A stretch of 64,000 nucleotides of DNA. Source: Sipunculus nudus (lineage: Eukaryota > Annelida > Sipuncula > Golfingiida > Sipunculidae). The position numbers and the translations under genes are program-made. The notes beneath the pieces were generated by a model. It was given only the letters and a program-made list of their open reading frames with translations. It was not told where the DNA came from and made no database searches. Below, one piece after another: positions 34,321 to 47,735 of this stretch; position 1 is the stretch's first letter; every line of letters begins with the position of its first letter. The stretch spans positions 46,500,019 through 46,564,018 of the forward strand of contig CM049306.1 in NCBI GenBank assembly GCA_026874595.1. The letters are read 5' to 3'.

Positions 34321-37300
34321 TAACGGGCGGACGTTCTGACAAACGCTGTGAGGACGTTCAGGGTGAGCGATCTGCAGGACTAATGTGAAGGTCGTGCCCA
34401 ACGGGCTAACGACTGCGCCTTTCGGTGGTTTCTCGGTGGTATGACCCAGCATTGGGATCGATTACACCAAGGGCCCGAAGGTGCGGTGGTCAACGGGCCT
34501 GGTTTACATAAGGATATAAATGTGACTAAAATGACTACTGTCAAGTAGTCCGAAACTGGAATGGAATTCTGCAGATGTAAATATACTTAGTTAAGCTAGC
34601 ATTTAAAAAGATGTTTCCTCCAACAACAAAAATACATTTCATAGATAATGTACCCTTCTTATTGTCGTATCATTTATTGATAAGTGGTAGCCAGGTAACT
34701 GGTGATACAAGCACACGTGAAGGAAAACTCGCCCTGATGCAAAATCGGTAAAATTATACATCTATCCCTGGCACTACCCTATGAATAATGAATTCATTAT
34801 CCGTATTAATGTGATGTTAAATGCAGTGAAAATATCCAGGTTCAGCCTAGCACCACAGCTGTTCATGATGATATTCATCATACAGGAGCATTATGAAACG
34901 TATCTGGAGGAGACGATGGGTGCATTGCGGTCCAATCTGAATCGACCCGGGTATAACAGCATTAGATAAGCTGTAAATCACAAACATGGCGGCCCTGTCG
35001 ATCAGTGATTGTCTCTGATAGAAACACTAGCATACAGTGCCAACTCATTTGGACCAAGACAGACACAGCAGTATTTTTAAGTAACATCATCTTCACTGAA
35101 GATCCACTGTCATGGCCGAGCACCCATGGTCGTAATTAGGTTGGATACAGGAGCATGAGACACTATAACCACACACACATACATATACACACATATTTTT
35201 CAGCAGAGGAACATGTCATCTCTCATCCCTCACTCGAGATTTATCGATAAAAAAGAACGTCATTTCACAAATCTTCATTCTAATGAATGCAAGCCTCCGC
35301 CATTCACTTATCCGGCCCAGGTTTATTCGTGTATAAGTGACTTTAAACATGTGAATATTCCAAGATGACGTTCCTGAATATGGATCATGTGCCACAACCA
35401 CACCAAAATCTTATCTATTTTAATTTGCCAATTCGGGAAATGCTTGAAAATTTTATATGATTCTGTTCATGACTGCACAAGTTGTTGTAAGCATACACAC
35501 ATACGGGAATGAACGCAAACCTTCCTGTCGGAGGCGATAAGAAGTACCATACATGCACGAACGTATCGGCTTTTGTGGTCTATTACAAGGGTAGTGTACA
35601 GGAATCGAAGCCGGGAGATCATGAATTAGAATCTCAGGGGAAGATCTGTTAGACGGTCAGCCCTCACTCAGTGTGATCGCTGTGAGACTTGATGCGCAAA
35701 GCAGCCATGTTTAACTCACGAACAAGTGCATCATTGGGGTTTTTTTTTTTCTTGTTGTGACCGGGCAGTGTTCGAATGATGAAATAGAACCCGCAGTTGC
35801 AGTAGACACCAGGTCTGGTTGAGACTAAGGTATAAAATGACAAAAGAGGAGGGATGGATGATGGGAATTTTTTTTACATTTAAGAATCTTATTGTTACGC
35901 ATATGCTACTTAATCTGTTAGAACATAAATGGTCATTTTAGGAAATGTATCGGTGCCCTCCGACATAACACAATTGATTTAGACAGGTAGAAAATCAGTT
36001 ATTAGGGGAAAATATGCATCGAAAACGTGGTTTTCGTGAGCTTTAGATGCATTTGGGCTTTACTGATGATAAGCAAACATAAGAAAGATACAAAAAAAAT
36101 CTGTATAAAAATCCAGGTCTCTACTATTCAGGGTATCATCGAGTAAATGAAACCATTTCGCTGGCGCCCTCTTGCGTGGGAGTTCCGGTGAAATTTAATA
36201 TTGTTGTGGTTATGGAGCCCGATGATTAGATTTTAGGATCTATTACACGTAGCAAATAAGGCCCAGGTCAACTAAAGGTCGTGCTATATATAGTGAGTAT
36301 GCTAATGAGTATGCTAACCCGCTGGTTATAAGACTCTGATATCTCGGACTGATATAATGTCAGGAATGTGTTGGATTCTATGAATAGAACTTTAGCTGGC
36401 GGCTGGTTCTACCTTTGACTGTTGGTATAATGAAATGAACCGCCTTAGGGGACTAGAAGTTAGAAAAGACGTTAGCTTGGGAGAGTCCCTTGACTGCAGG
36501 GCTGACAGAACGTCCTGCAGGGAGAGCCTATGACAGCATCTCTGTGATTATTAGTGCAGCCTACCGCGGGTCCGAGCTAAACAAAGCCGTGGACCTCAAG
36601 TCATGTTGTTAGCCTCTTTGCCCATTCTCCCAAACACCGAACGCAAGACTAGATGAATCCCGACTCTGCAGAGCAGGCCTGTCAACCCAATATATTCTGG
36701 GGACAGTGAGTGCCCCAGACTTCCAATTAGAGATGCTGTCCCATCCTTATTCTGTCTATATCAACAGAAAATCAGCCAACAGGATGTATCCCAGATCTCT
36801 CTGGGAAATAATTACTCAAGCATGAATTAAGGGTTTACATGGTAATCGATTCCATATTGTGCATGGTAGACTCTTTTGTAAATATAAGAATTTCATCAGT
36901 CTAAGCCCAGTTTCCGGATCTTAATCCTTCTAAGCCTGCTACCATACGAAATGATACTGCCACCTTGCAAAGGCGAAGAAAAAAACCCCGCAGATTCGAG
37001 GAAATCAAGTGTTACCGTGACAGAGTTTGCTTACTGCGCACATGCACAGCTTACGACAATAGATCTGATTAGCCTAGCTGGAGTATTTAAGAAACATTGA
37101 TTAAGAATGACGTTTGTAATTAAGTTCATGGTTGTAAATGGATCAACGGATTGAACAAGGCCTTTCTTCTACAACGAATATTCTATCTAATCAAATCTAG
37201 CCATGTACATAAATGATGTACTATCACTGTGTGACCTACTTTGCAGACGGCTAATTGGCTAATGGAATTTGATTGCAAATCTTCATCAAGACAAAGGTTT

Positions 37301-40300
37301 CTGGCCAGGTGTTTGGCGTGACTCGTCTCACACCTGAGATAAATTATAATTACCAAGGCGATATGGCATGCAGGCATCGACTACGGAGAGTCCTTGTTGT
37401 TTCAAAACCGGAATGAGTTGATGCTATCATCATGCAAAAGGACACTTCAGATCGTGCAGAGAGAACCGTGACGAATCCAGTAGGCCTATATATGGTACCT
37501 AAAGCCCTGTGGTCACATCTTGTACAGTTTATCCATTATAAAAATCACAACTGAATATGTTTATTATCTTTAAACGTTCTGAATTCCACCCAATTTTCTG
37601 TTTAAAAATTTATGGGTGCAAAGAAGTATATATAATAATGCAATGAACAATTAAAGGTGGTGGTTATGTTATCCAATATATCCAACGTAAACAAATATTT
37701 TCTAAACATTCTCTTTGATTACGCTGACGGCTGTGCTTAGCAAAAAACGTGCAATAAATAACCTCAAGAAAAGTGAAAGCTTCGGAGTCTTGCCAATAAC
37801 TAGGGAAACCCAGATAAGAAGTTCTCTTCACCACTGGTCAAACTGTATCGAAATAGGAAATAATGACACAGATACAGATAATAAGGATGGATTCTGTCCC
37901 CACCAATATTACAAGGATCTGGAAATAGCAACCCGTGTTTTTTGTACTCATGTTAACTCATGGGATCTCTGGATTCGTGTAAATGGAATTTCGTGGAGAT
38001 GTTTACAGCCAATCAATAGTTCAGAAGAGGATGCTGGACTCAGTGGTGTTCATCCGTCTGTATTCCTTTGATCGTATTCGCTCAAAACTGGTATTCAGAA
38101 ATACACTGGCCGATCCATGTTCTGCACGCATTACTACCATATCATTCACATTTAAATTTTGTGACAGCTTTCCCAAGTGTCCTAAAAGTCTTCCGGGATG
38201 TCAGAGAGACAGAATTGTCATACTGATAATCCCACAGAAAATCCCTCCGAGAAAGCAAATATTTACGTAATTTTTACAACGCCTCACGGTCACAAGCATG
38301 TCTCCCTAGGGTTATTTAACTGACAGCTCAGTTGTGCGAGACGCAAGAAAATACGCAGGTTAAAAAAGAGATGGGGTTTACAATTTCTTTTGTGGAGCCA
38401 CATGTATTCTTTGAATTCCCATGTAGTCTTCTGAATTAATCATTCGCAGCTTGATGTTAAGATTACCGATCCTTTGTAACAGCGATGCCGTTGCAACATA
38501 ATAGATGACCATTGCTATATCGTCACGACTCGCAGTTAGCCCTCACAGTCCAATAATGTTTATCGTGTAATGCAGTACTAATTTCAATCAGTGAAACCAT
38601 ATTGGGAGCAAATGGTCCGTTGAACGTCCAGAAAAATACATTCAGGTACAAAGAAAACATGCCGAAAACCGGTTTCGGAAATTCTTAGGTAGCACAGGAT
38701 ATTCGGTACACTTCGTTTAGTGTACCTTATTTTTTAAGGTTTTTTTTCTAAACCCGTGTAGAGACCACGCTTATTTTTATGAGGTGTCGTAAACCGTTTC
38801 CTTAGACAGATATAGTACATACGTATAATATTCTTCTTACTGTCCTTGAACTGCGAAAATGATTATCGATGGACATTTAAGAGCATGGTCACACAATCGG
38901 CTTTATGACAGTCTTCGTTTAATTGAATATTTCTACATCACCAAGTGTGATATCTTGATACTTACCAAGATCATGAACCGCTTTATATGTGACGTTGTCA
39001 ACAAACGTCGTATATGACAAAATTTGGTATGGGAAGTACAAGATTTTGACCGTGGAAGCTGATCGCAACTCACTGGGCCCGATGTCTTGTCAACAATATC
39101 GGAAACAGCCATGCACCATATTGACTATATTCTTGAGAGCACACAGGGTCTGGTACTGTATATTCCAGACGTTAACAAATGATAAGTACTGTCTTATAAT
39201 TATGCAAACTAGCATATTAATTACCCTTTCTCACATTTGGGCAAATTGATCAAGGGCATCTGGCAGCAAATCAGATAAGCCAGAGCTTTGCAAATGGCAT
39301 TTAGCAACAAGAGACCTTTCTGCCTCCGCATATATGCAACCTACCACCTTAGGTTACATGTTTTCCCCATTTGTCAACATTGCTGTGTTAACATTGTTGT
39401 GATGATAAACAAGTTCACACATCCTTCACGTAGGCCTTATAAGTACTTTTCACTACCAAAATTACACTTAGATCATTAGAATATACACAGAAGAAGCCAG
39501 AAATCACATAGATAATTTTTTAAAAGATAGGTGAATGGGCCGCTTTAGGCACACTTGACATCGTTCTCGACAGTTCAAGACCAGAAATAGGTTATTTATG
39601 AGACGAGGCCACAGAGAAGTTGCGTGACAACGGTTGAGTGCTATAACATCGTCAATTATAATCTCGACTCCATGTATTATAAACCTTCAGACAGATATCC
39701 TACTGGAAGACATCTCATGAACAGTCGTTATTCCAGCATTCTGAATAGTTCGTGGTTCGTTTTAGAGACATTATGGCACAGCTGTAGTCTTTGTGGCCTG
39801 GTGACAGGTACAGCTGTGTGTTGGAGGTATTTTGAGCACTAATTAACAGAACATCCGGGCACACGAAGCACTGCCCACAGTTTTACTGGAGTTGGCCAGA
39901 GACAAGAGGACAAAAAGGTGGCAAGATGATTTACCAGCCACCAGTTGGAGGATTGTTGCAGCTGAGAATAACGTCACAATGGTCTGTTGTTGTACAAGGG
40001 ACTAAAAACCTACGGCACACTGAAAACCAATACGACAGATGTTCGTACGTGTGTAAAACGTTACAATATGGCTATTTTTTGTGACACCTTATACCTACAT
40101 GGAGAATTTACACACACACGCCTGGGAAAGGTTTAATGCTCTTGATTTTAAAGAAATCAGCATAATAGGTCTGGCACATATATTAAAAACCATAACGGTA
40201 CAAGAATAACCGTGGCAAAATGAGAAAATCTATGGACACATTAGTTTTTCATAACACTGTTTGAAACTTTTATATCCATTGTGTGGAAGATACCAACTGT

Positions 40301-40916
40301 TCAGCAGCAAACTTTACGATATTAAATGTAAGATCACTATCATCCTCCTCGGATAGAAATAAAATGGTCGGGAACAGCCTTAGGATCAGCGGTTTATAAT
40401 TATAAATTTACCAAACTACTTTCTATCTTATAGGTACCTTAAAGGTAACAATTATATTATGAATGATCATCACTGATGATGGTGTTTTGTCTTTATTTAT
40501 CGCTCTATTTATCACTGTTCTTAAATGCAATGCTGAAGAGAGCTTCAAGATCAGAGATTTTCTCAAAGAAATTTCTGTGGATTTTTATTGCTTCGAGATC
40601 AGAATGGTCTTTATAAATTTCAGAGGATTTAAACTATCATTCTTTGAATCTAGTCAAGTCAGAACCATTGAAAGCCTGCGTAAAACCAAATGCTTTTAAA
40701 TAGGATTGCTCGTATAGCCATCGCATGTGATGTAGCACCTGAAATATTTAAATTTACTGCAAGTTTTACCGATAGCTTTAGGAAGGTCAATTTATATCAC
40801 TTTGTTTCTACATTTCATTATACCTGCATACTGGTAGATCTTATCTTAACACACATATTAATAATCCTACCCCAAACAAGACCGCCACTAGAGTACATAA
40901 TACGTCAGTCATATGG

Positions 40917-41215
40917 CCTCTGACATCATTAAATATGTGCATATTTTGTCTAAAATTGAAATCTGGTGAAAATCTCTGTTGGTAGTGGTAAATATGAATT
41001 CAGGTGAGAAACTGTTTGAATTGTAAACATTGATGAGTTTTATCAAAATCCATACGGCACCACCAAATATTGATTACATCTGACCTTATTAAATATCCGT
41101 GTATTTTACTGAGAATCAAAATCGGTCGAGATAATCTCTGGATTAGGAGCTTTATACTGAGTTTCATGAAAATCTATCAATCCCTGGTTGGTTATCGTGG
41201 CGGCGTTAGCAGCCG
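40917..41215 (+). mobile_element. Family E repeat, copy 2
   Basis: Two units (about 40917 and 41078) with CTCTGACATCATTAAATATG or CTGACCTTATTAAATAT, later ATGAAAATCTATCAATCCCTGG minus its last two bases, and GGTTATCGTGGCGGCG. Same orientation as copy 1. Confidence 0.55.
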
Positions 41216-41547
41216 GGCGCCACCCCTTCAAGAATAGTAACCGTCTCAGACCGGCATATAAAAAAGAGTCTTGGATGGTTATATTTTCGACGCCTTCGGA
41301 GACCGTGCTTGTTAGATATTCATCTTTGTCTGTAACCGGCTTTGAAACGAAGTATATATGTGTACTGCTCATCACAAAACTATACAGATATTATTGATTT
41401 TTTTATTTTAAATATATGCATATTAAATATTATTACTTATAGTACAATAAATGAAGTTGTGCTGCTTTATTTTATTAACAAAATCGCAAAATGAGCTTTA
41501 GATGAAAAGTACTTTTTAAGAATTAACAACTGACAATGTAATAAATG

Positions 41548-41550
<3 letters not shown>

Positions 41551-41605
<55 letters not shown>
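41551..41605. repeat. (TA)n microsatellite
   Basis: About 27 TA units; produces a spurious Tyr-Ile repeat frame on the minus strand. Confidence 0.95.
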
Positions 41606-41606
<1 letters not shown>

Positions 41607-41908
41607 CAGAATCTATAATATCACGTTGAATGAAATTCATGAATCGGAGGGATGACATTGAGTTATGTCAGACCTAAGTCGGCAGCTGCAATATCTATCA
41701 ATAAAATCAATGCCTTGGAGCTTGGCCGAATTTTCATTTAGCGGGGACCGACTTACTTCCGGTCAGTGAACAGACGAGCACTAGACAGTGTTATTCAATA
41801 AGTTCGGGCGGTGCTCGAGTTGGCGAATCTTGTCCGTATGCCCGGCTCATGGATTCAGATCGGGTTATTTCAGCTGGCTGTCCACCCAAGAACTTCTATG
41901 TAAATGAC

Positions 41909-41910
<2 letters not shown>

Positions 41911-41956
<46 letters not shown>
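41911..41956. repeat. (CT)n microsatellite
   Basis: About 22 CT units; produces spurious Ser-Leu and Arg-Glu repeat frames. Confidence 0.95.
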
Positions 41957-41960
<4 letters not shown>

Positions 41961-42229
41961 ACAGCTTGGTTATTAGAGGATTCAAACGACCGTAATGCAA
42001 ATGACAGAACTGCCATTCTGAATTTTATGAAAAAGTTAATGTATATAAAATACAGTGAATCCTCCATAATGTGTATTGGTCACACTTTGGACTGGGCTAA
42101 ATTCCCCACCTTTTAAGAGGTGTCAAATATATACGGAGGTCTTGAACGCAACATAAATAAATACGCAACATAAATAATAAGAAGCAGAAGTAGTTGACTA
42201 TATCTATACGGATATATTTTCAAAATGTG

Positions 42230-43090
42230 GGTCCCTTGACCTTGTGTCTTAAAATCCAATATGTTTCTTTCCCTACTGGAAGGTGAGCCAAATGTAAAAG
42301 ATGGAAGATTTAGGATTAATGATTAGGATCAAATGTATCCAGAAGCTTGTCCAATGATCTTCACCCTTGATCTTTTGATCTCAAAATAAAGCGTTCTTCC
42401 TTTACTGGCAGATAAGCATACGTTAAAGGTGGAAGGTTTGTGTAGGAAGGTTAGTCGTGCATATGGAAATGCATAAAAATCTTTTTAAGAAGTGGACCGT
42501 GTGACCTTGACCTTTCAGTCAGCTGAGCTGAGAAATGGTGACGATAAACTCAGGGACAACTTCATTGTTCCTTTACTTACTTTAATTAACTGACATCAAT
42601 GGCTGTAAAGTGTTTGCTTTTAATAAAAAGGAGATTTAAATTTACAACAAAGGAAATCGAGAAAAGACTCAGCAATATATGAATTGACAGGTAAAACTCC
42701 TCACAATTCAAATTCCAAGAGATCAAGGTCAAGCTCTCAAGTTTTCAAAATCCCCCCCCCCCCCCCCCCCCCCCCCAAATAAAAAAAAATATGACAGAAA
42801 CAACGGGTGTGTAAAATGATAAGGGAAACATATGCACTTCTTGAATCGGTCATAATAATCATATATTTCTGCAGACTTGAACTTGAAGATCAAGGTCACC
42901 CGTTTTCGAACTCATCTGAACACTTGATGGGAACAACTGGTGTGTCAAATTTGTGGGTTATACTTCCAAAGTTATTCCGTTCAAAAGAAATCCTAAAATT
43001 GTGGAACAATAATCCGGCTGATCTGACACTGAAGATCCTAACCAAGGTCATAATGTTCGATCTCATTAGAAAACTTAGTTTGAACAACTA
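42230..43090. repeat. AGGTCA-rich dispersed repeats with long C-run
   Basis: Repeated paragraphs containing TGACCTTGACCTTT (42502) or ATCAAGGTCA (42722 and 42889) and related CCTACTGG or TTACTGGCAG blocks (about 42273 and 42397). A run of 25 C lies at 42752-42776. Same vocabulary as 10790-11300. Boundaries not resolved. Confidence 0.5.
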
Positions 43091-43195
43091 AGGGCGTTTC
43101 AGAACACTAGGTAACACCCTAGTTGAGAAACAGATAACATCAATGTTATTTAGCACTGCTAAATACAGGAAGAGATGCATAAAAATAGAAAAAAA

Positions 43196-43655
43196 AATGC
43201 TGGTGGCGCTACAAGTCTCCAGAAACTGATGAAACTAGTCATGATCAATAAACAAACCAGGTTTCGGGACACTAGATGGAACTATAGTATGCAACAGATA
43301 TCTCTGATGTAATTTGTTAGTTTTAAAGGGGGGGGGGGAATGGGTTAACAATTAAGAAAAAATATCACCACCTGTCTTAAGCAGCTGATAAAACTGTCCA
43401 TGATCAATAAACTTGGCAAAAATATTGGCATTTCATGCATTAATTATAGAAATATCGGAGATTTTGTATCAATTTTGTTCATTATTCTGGGTTGCACAAA
43501 CAAGCCAATAGCTCATGGATATAGGTTGCAGTGACCTAAATCCAAGTTATCAAGGAGATTTTTTATTGATCTCCCTGGATATTCACTTTTATGTTTTAGG
43601 TCCAAACGGTTAATTGCGATTTGTGCCCTGCTAACGGGCTTCAGGTATAATTTTT
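43196..43655 (-). mobile_element. Family D repeat element, copy 2
   Basis: Inverted relative to copy 1 at 10158-10635. Shared blocks, read on the minus strand: GTTAGCAGGGCACAAAT, AATATCCAGG, ATGACTAGTTTCATCAG and GTAGCGCCACC. A G-run at about 43326 sits where copy 1 has none. Two core units are visible (GATCAATAAAC marker at 43224 and 43402). Confidence 0.65.
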
Positions 43656-46400
43656 GCTGTTATGTGGCATTTTATGTCACACTTGTTTTCAGTATTTTAC
43701 TTTTCCATGCAGTCTTTTGCCGAACAGTAACGAGCAAGTATTTGCTTAATAAATAATTATTAAACAGAAAAGCAAATTTATCTCTCCGAAATATTCTGCA
43801 ATAAATGCTAAAAAGGGTTAAATCATCAAGAACAGTTTATATGTATCAACACATGGATATTTGTTGAAATACTATAAAAAATTTAATCTTTCCTGAAAAA
43901 AGTGTCAGCAATGCAAAGAGATACTTTACGATTCCTGATATCGGTCCCGTTGTAAATTACAAAAGTCTATATTCCATCACTTTCATGCACATGGAGTATA
44001 CAATTTACAACTACCGAGAGAATCACTAGCCACAAGCAGTCCTTGAAGCATAAGTATATAGGCTTAATATCAATCAAGTTCCTTTTATTTGCCTTTTTTA
44101 TATTTCTATTAAACCATTACTTTTGTGATTTAGTCAAGAACTCTTTGTCTCTTTTATCCCACCATAGTATCATACACCCACGCTAATAATAACCTCTCCA
44201 TGGAAATCGTTTATCCCTTCAATTTACCTTTCAATGACGGGTGAACACCCTGTATGCACAAGGCCAACACTGCAGGGGTTATACATGATCAAAGACATGT
44301 AACGCACTGAATTATACCATTCAGTGATTGATTACAATACATAATACGTACTGATTATCTTTAGTTTTAAATGATTACTCTTAATAATAACTCTCTACAT
44401 TACGCAGGAAGTCATGCTGAGTCGTGAGCATGGTCAATGCGGGTATATAGGACACCGGCACTGAAAGAGTAGCTATGGTACAAGAAAACATGATCAGATG
44501 TTTACAACATATTCGCAAAAATTACAAGCAACCTAACTACAAGCTGAAAATTAAGTGACATAGGATGTCAACTTCACCATTATGGCTAAAAAAATATGCA
44601 GGAATCCAGTACAAATTCTCAATATAACTGTTTCCGTGTTATAAATTAAAAACCATAAACTGGCAGTTTTTCGGACCGTATCTTACCGGTATATTATCTT
44701 TGCCAGGCCGCAAAATATACATTCAACCATGGGTATATATTTGTTAAATTCCATAATATCAACTTTAAAGTTTATTAAAAAGCATACATTCAACAAATGT
44801 TGAGACGACAGATATGTACCGAGTCTTATGCCGTATATTTCGAAGAAAATGTCCGTTTTGGCACTGCAATTGTAAATTTTAGCCTTTTTGGCATCTGAAG
44901 ACACCATTTTTATATTCACAATTAAGTCAAATGCTGTTGTAAAAATATGAAACTGCAAAAAACCCTCTTGTTCCTGAAACTGGCAATTTTAAAAGACAAT
45001 TTGGTTAAATTGTTGGCTGTAACTATATAATAATCTGGCCGTATTTAGAAGAAACGATTTCGGGTATCTGACAACCCTGATTTTGGAGAACCTCATTTGA
45101 CAGACATTGTAGACCCAGACCCTTTTATCGATTGCGTAACGAGCACGGTGACCGGGGAATACCGAAAATTAATTACCCCGAAAATGTCCTGTTCACCGTA
45201 AAATCTGGGAAAAAATATGTTAATACTTATGTTTTATACTAATTCAGACCCTCGAGGAAGTATCACCGATTTAAAGAAGTGCCTGAATTTATTCATCAGA
45301 TTTTTTTTCTTGATAAGAACTTGGTGGACATCATACTTGACTTAAGTCAAGTAGCATGCAAAGTTACGTTTGATACAAATGTGATGTCATCGTACTTAAA
45401 TTTGTGAATTGGGGCGTTATTCCGCCCCCTAAATTCAGCAGATACAAGTCAAATTTCCAACAAAATCTCTCCACAGCGACATTCCCGCCTGGCGGCCATT
45501 TTCTATACAGACTCAAAACGAATGTAGCAAGCCCCCTGACGGAGGTCAAAGGTGAGAGACTAAAACGCACGGGTTCGGCCCGCTTGTACTGGCTAATTAA
45601 AAGAAGGACACACATATGCCCCTTGACTTATGTCACCCACATGACTTCAGAATGTCCAGTTCTCGTATAACACAAAAGATCACACTAAGTCTTACTGTGT
45701 GGGGAAAAAATGATGAATATGCTTCCGTCAAAACATGTTTGTTTGCTACCACACCTCGGGCATTGAATTTTGAAAATCTAGCAACGACACAATAAAATAT
45801 ATGTTAAAATATAGGAATATCTACACTTTCTTATAAACTGTGAATCCATTTTATACAAACTTGCAATGGCAGCTGTAAACAGCACCCTGACGAGAAGTCC
45901 TCGCCCTTGAAGTATTCTGGAAATGGACAACAACAGGAACTAGATGTTTGCAATTGCTGAGCAATTACTGGAAGCCTCTCCAGACGCCAGCAACTGAGCG
46001 ATAATGTAGAATCGGCTATAGTGTGTACGACTGTGGAAATAAGATTAAGGTAAAAAATAAATATTTATAGTAAATTTTCGAAAATTAAACATATTTGTTA
46101 TCTAGCGCAAAGGACAAAATACGAGAACACTTGTAATCGCTGGTATTGCACTCAGGGGGGACCTAGAAAAATTAGAAAAGAAGGCATGTGAATATACAAA
46201 GCCATAACAAATTACCACATATAAATTTAAAATAATGCAACATCATCCAAGTATAAAAAATGAAATCACTTATTTATATCTATTACTATGACCTGGTCAG
46301 GGATTCGTCATAACGCACGGCTGTATACGAAAATGATCAGGTCGTGCGGTGGTGTAAGACTCGTGTCCGGACTTCGATTCTAGTAAGGACTTCAGTCCAC

Positions 46401-47306
46401 TTGTACTCGAGGGTCCTGGACTCGTACTTGTACTCGAGTGTCCTGGACTCGTACTTGTACTCGAGGGTCCTGGACTCGTACTTGTTCTCGAGGGTCCTGG
46501 ACTCGTACTTGTACTCGAGTGTCCTGGACTCGTTCTTGTACTCGAGGGTCCTGGACTCGTACTTGTTCTCGAGGGTCCTGGACTCGTACTTGTACTCGAG
46601 TCCTAGACTCGTACTTGTACTCGAGGGTCCTAGACTCGTACTTGTTCTCGAGGGTCCTGGATTCGTACTTGTACTCGAGGGTCCTGGACTCGTACTTGTT
46701 CTCGAGGGTCCTGGACTCGTACTTGTACTCGAGGGTCCTGGACTCGTACTTGTACTCGAGGGTCCTAGACTCGTACTTGTACTCGAGGGTCCTGGATTCG
46801 TACTTGTACTCGAGGGTCCTGGACTCGTACTTGTACTCGAGGGTCCTGGACTCGTACTTGTTCTCGAGGGTCCTGGACTCGTACTTGTACTCGAGGGTCC
46901 TGGACTCGTACTTGTACTGCAGAGTCCTGGACTCGTACTTGTACTCGAGGGTCCTGGACTCGTACTTGTACTCGAGGGTCCTGGACTCGTACTTGTACTC
47001 GAGGGTCCTGGACTCGTAATTGTACTCGAGGGTCCTGGACTCGTACTTGTACTCGAGAGTCCTAAACTCGTACTTGTACTCGAGGGTCCTGGACTCGTAC
47101 TCGAGTGTCCTGGACTCGTACTTGTACTCAGGGTCCTGGACTCGTACTCGTACTCGAGTGTCCTGGACTCGTACTTGTACTCGAGGGTCCTGGACTCTTA
47201 CTTGTACTCGAGGGTCCTGGACTCGTACTTGTACTCGAGAGTCCTGGACTCGTACTTGTACTCGAGGGTTCTGAAATCGTACTTGTACTCGAGGGTCCTG
47301 GACTCG
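46401..47306. repeat. 27 bp minisatellite, about 34 units, open in every frame
   Basis: Unit is close to ACTCGAGGGTCCTGG followed by ACTCGTACTTGT (27 bp), so each unit has a CTCGAG palindrome. Since 27 is a multiple of three and the unit has no stop in any of six frames, it gives long frames on the plus strand (340 codons at 46344-47366, 193 codons at 46438-47019) with 9-residue repeats such as YLYSRVLDS, TCTRGSWTR and LVLVLEGPG. Units with lost bases (about 46595, 47100 and 47127) shift the frame, so no single protein is conserved. I treat it as non-coding. Confidence 0.95.
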
Positions 47307-47441
47307 AACTTGGACTCGGAGATTAGGACTCGAGAAATCAGGCCGAGTTCCTCTCGCGGCAAATAGAATTACAACTCTGTCACATAATATAAAGATTAAT
47401 ATTTATATGAGAATTATTAAAAGAATATTACATTATAATAA

Positions 47442-47444
<3 letters not shown>

Positions 47445-47492
<48 letters not shown>
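47445..47492. repeat. (TA)n microsatellite
   Basis: About 24 TA units just right of the minisatellite. Confidence 0.95.
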
Positions 47493-47494
<2 letters not shown>

Positions 47495-47624
47495 AAATTT
47501 TGCATTGAGAGCTAATAATGTAACTAACCATTATATTATAGTAAAACCATGTGTGAACTAAATTAAAAATGCACATGATAATCGAAAAATTTCCATTTCC
47601 ACTTGTTCTTTAAGGATATATTCA

Positions 47625-47735
47625 CTGGACTCGGGTACCACATGACTTGGATTTGAAGAAAGTGGAATTGGACTCGAACGTCGAGGACTCGGACTTGGAC
47701 TCGAGTTGGCAGGACTCGCACTTTATCACTGAGTT
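47625..47735. repeat. GACTCG-rich module, second part
   Basis: Degenerate repeats of GGACTCGGACTTGGACTCG type, not in strict register. Together with 46344-47345 it looks like one element split by expansion and a (TA)n tract; related to 25780-26215. Confidence 0.55.

Noticed and set aside
34201-34452. tRNA-like GATTCGAACTC and similar strings
   Set aside because: No cloverleaf could be drawn around them; they belong to a family E core unit.
37715-38270. Overlapping 118- and 95-codon plus-strand frames
   Set aside because: No motif, no splice support, and composition like surrounding intron; two overlapping frames of moderate length are expected by chance in this much DNA.
41467-42116. Tyr-Ile, Arg-Glu and Ser-Leu repeat proteins
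   Set aside because: Translations of (TA)n and (CT)n microsatellites.
46344-47366. 340-residue repetitive protein
   Set aside because: It is the 27 bp minisatellite read through. All frames are open, indels shift the frame between units, and non-repeat ends have no recognisable sequence.
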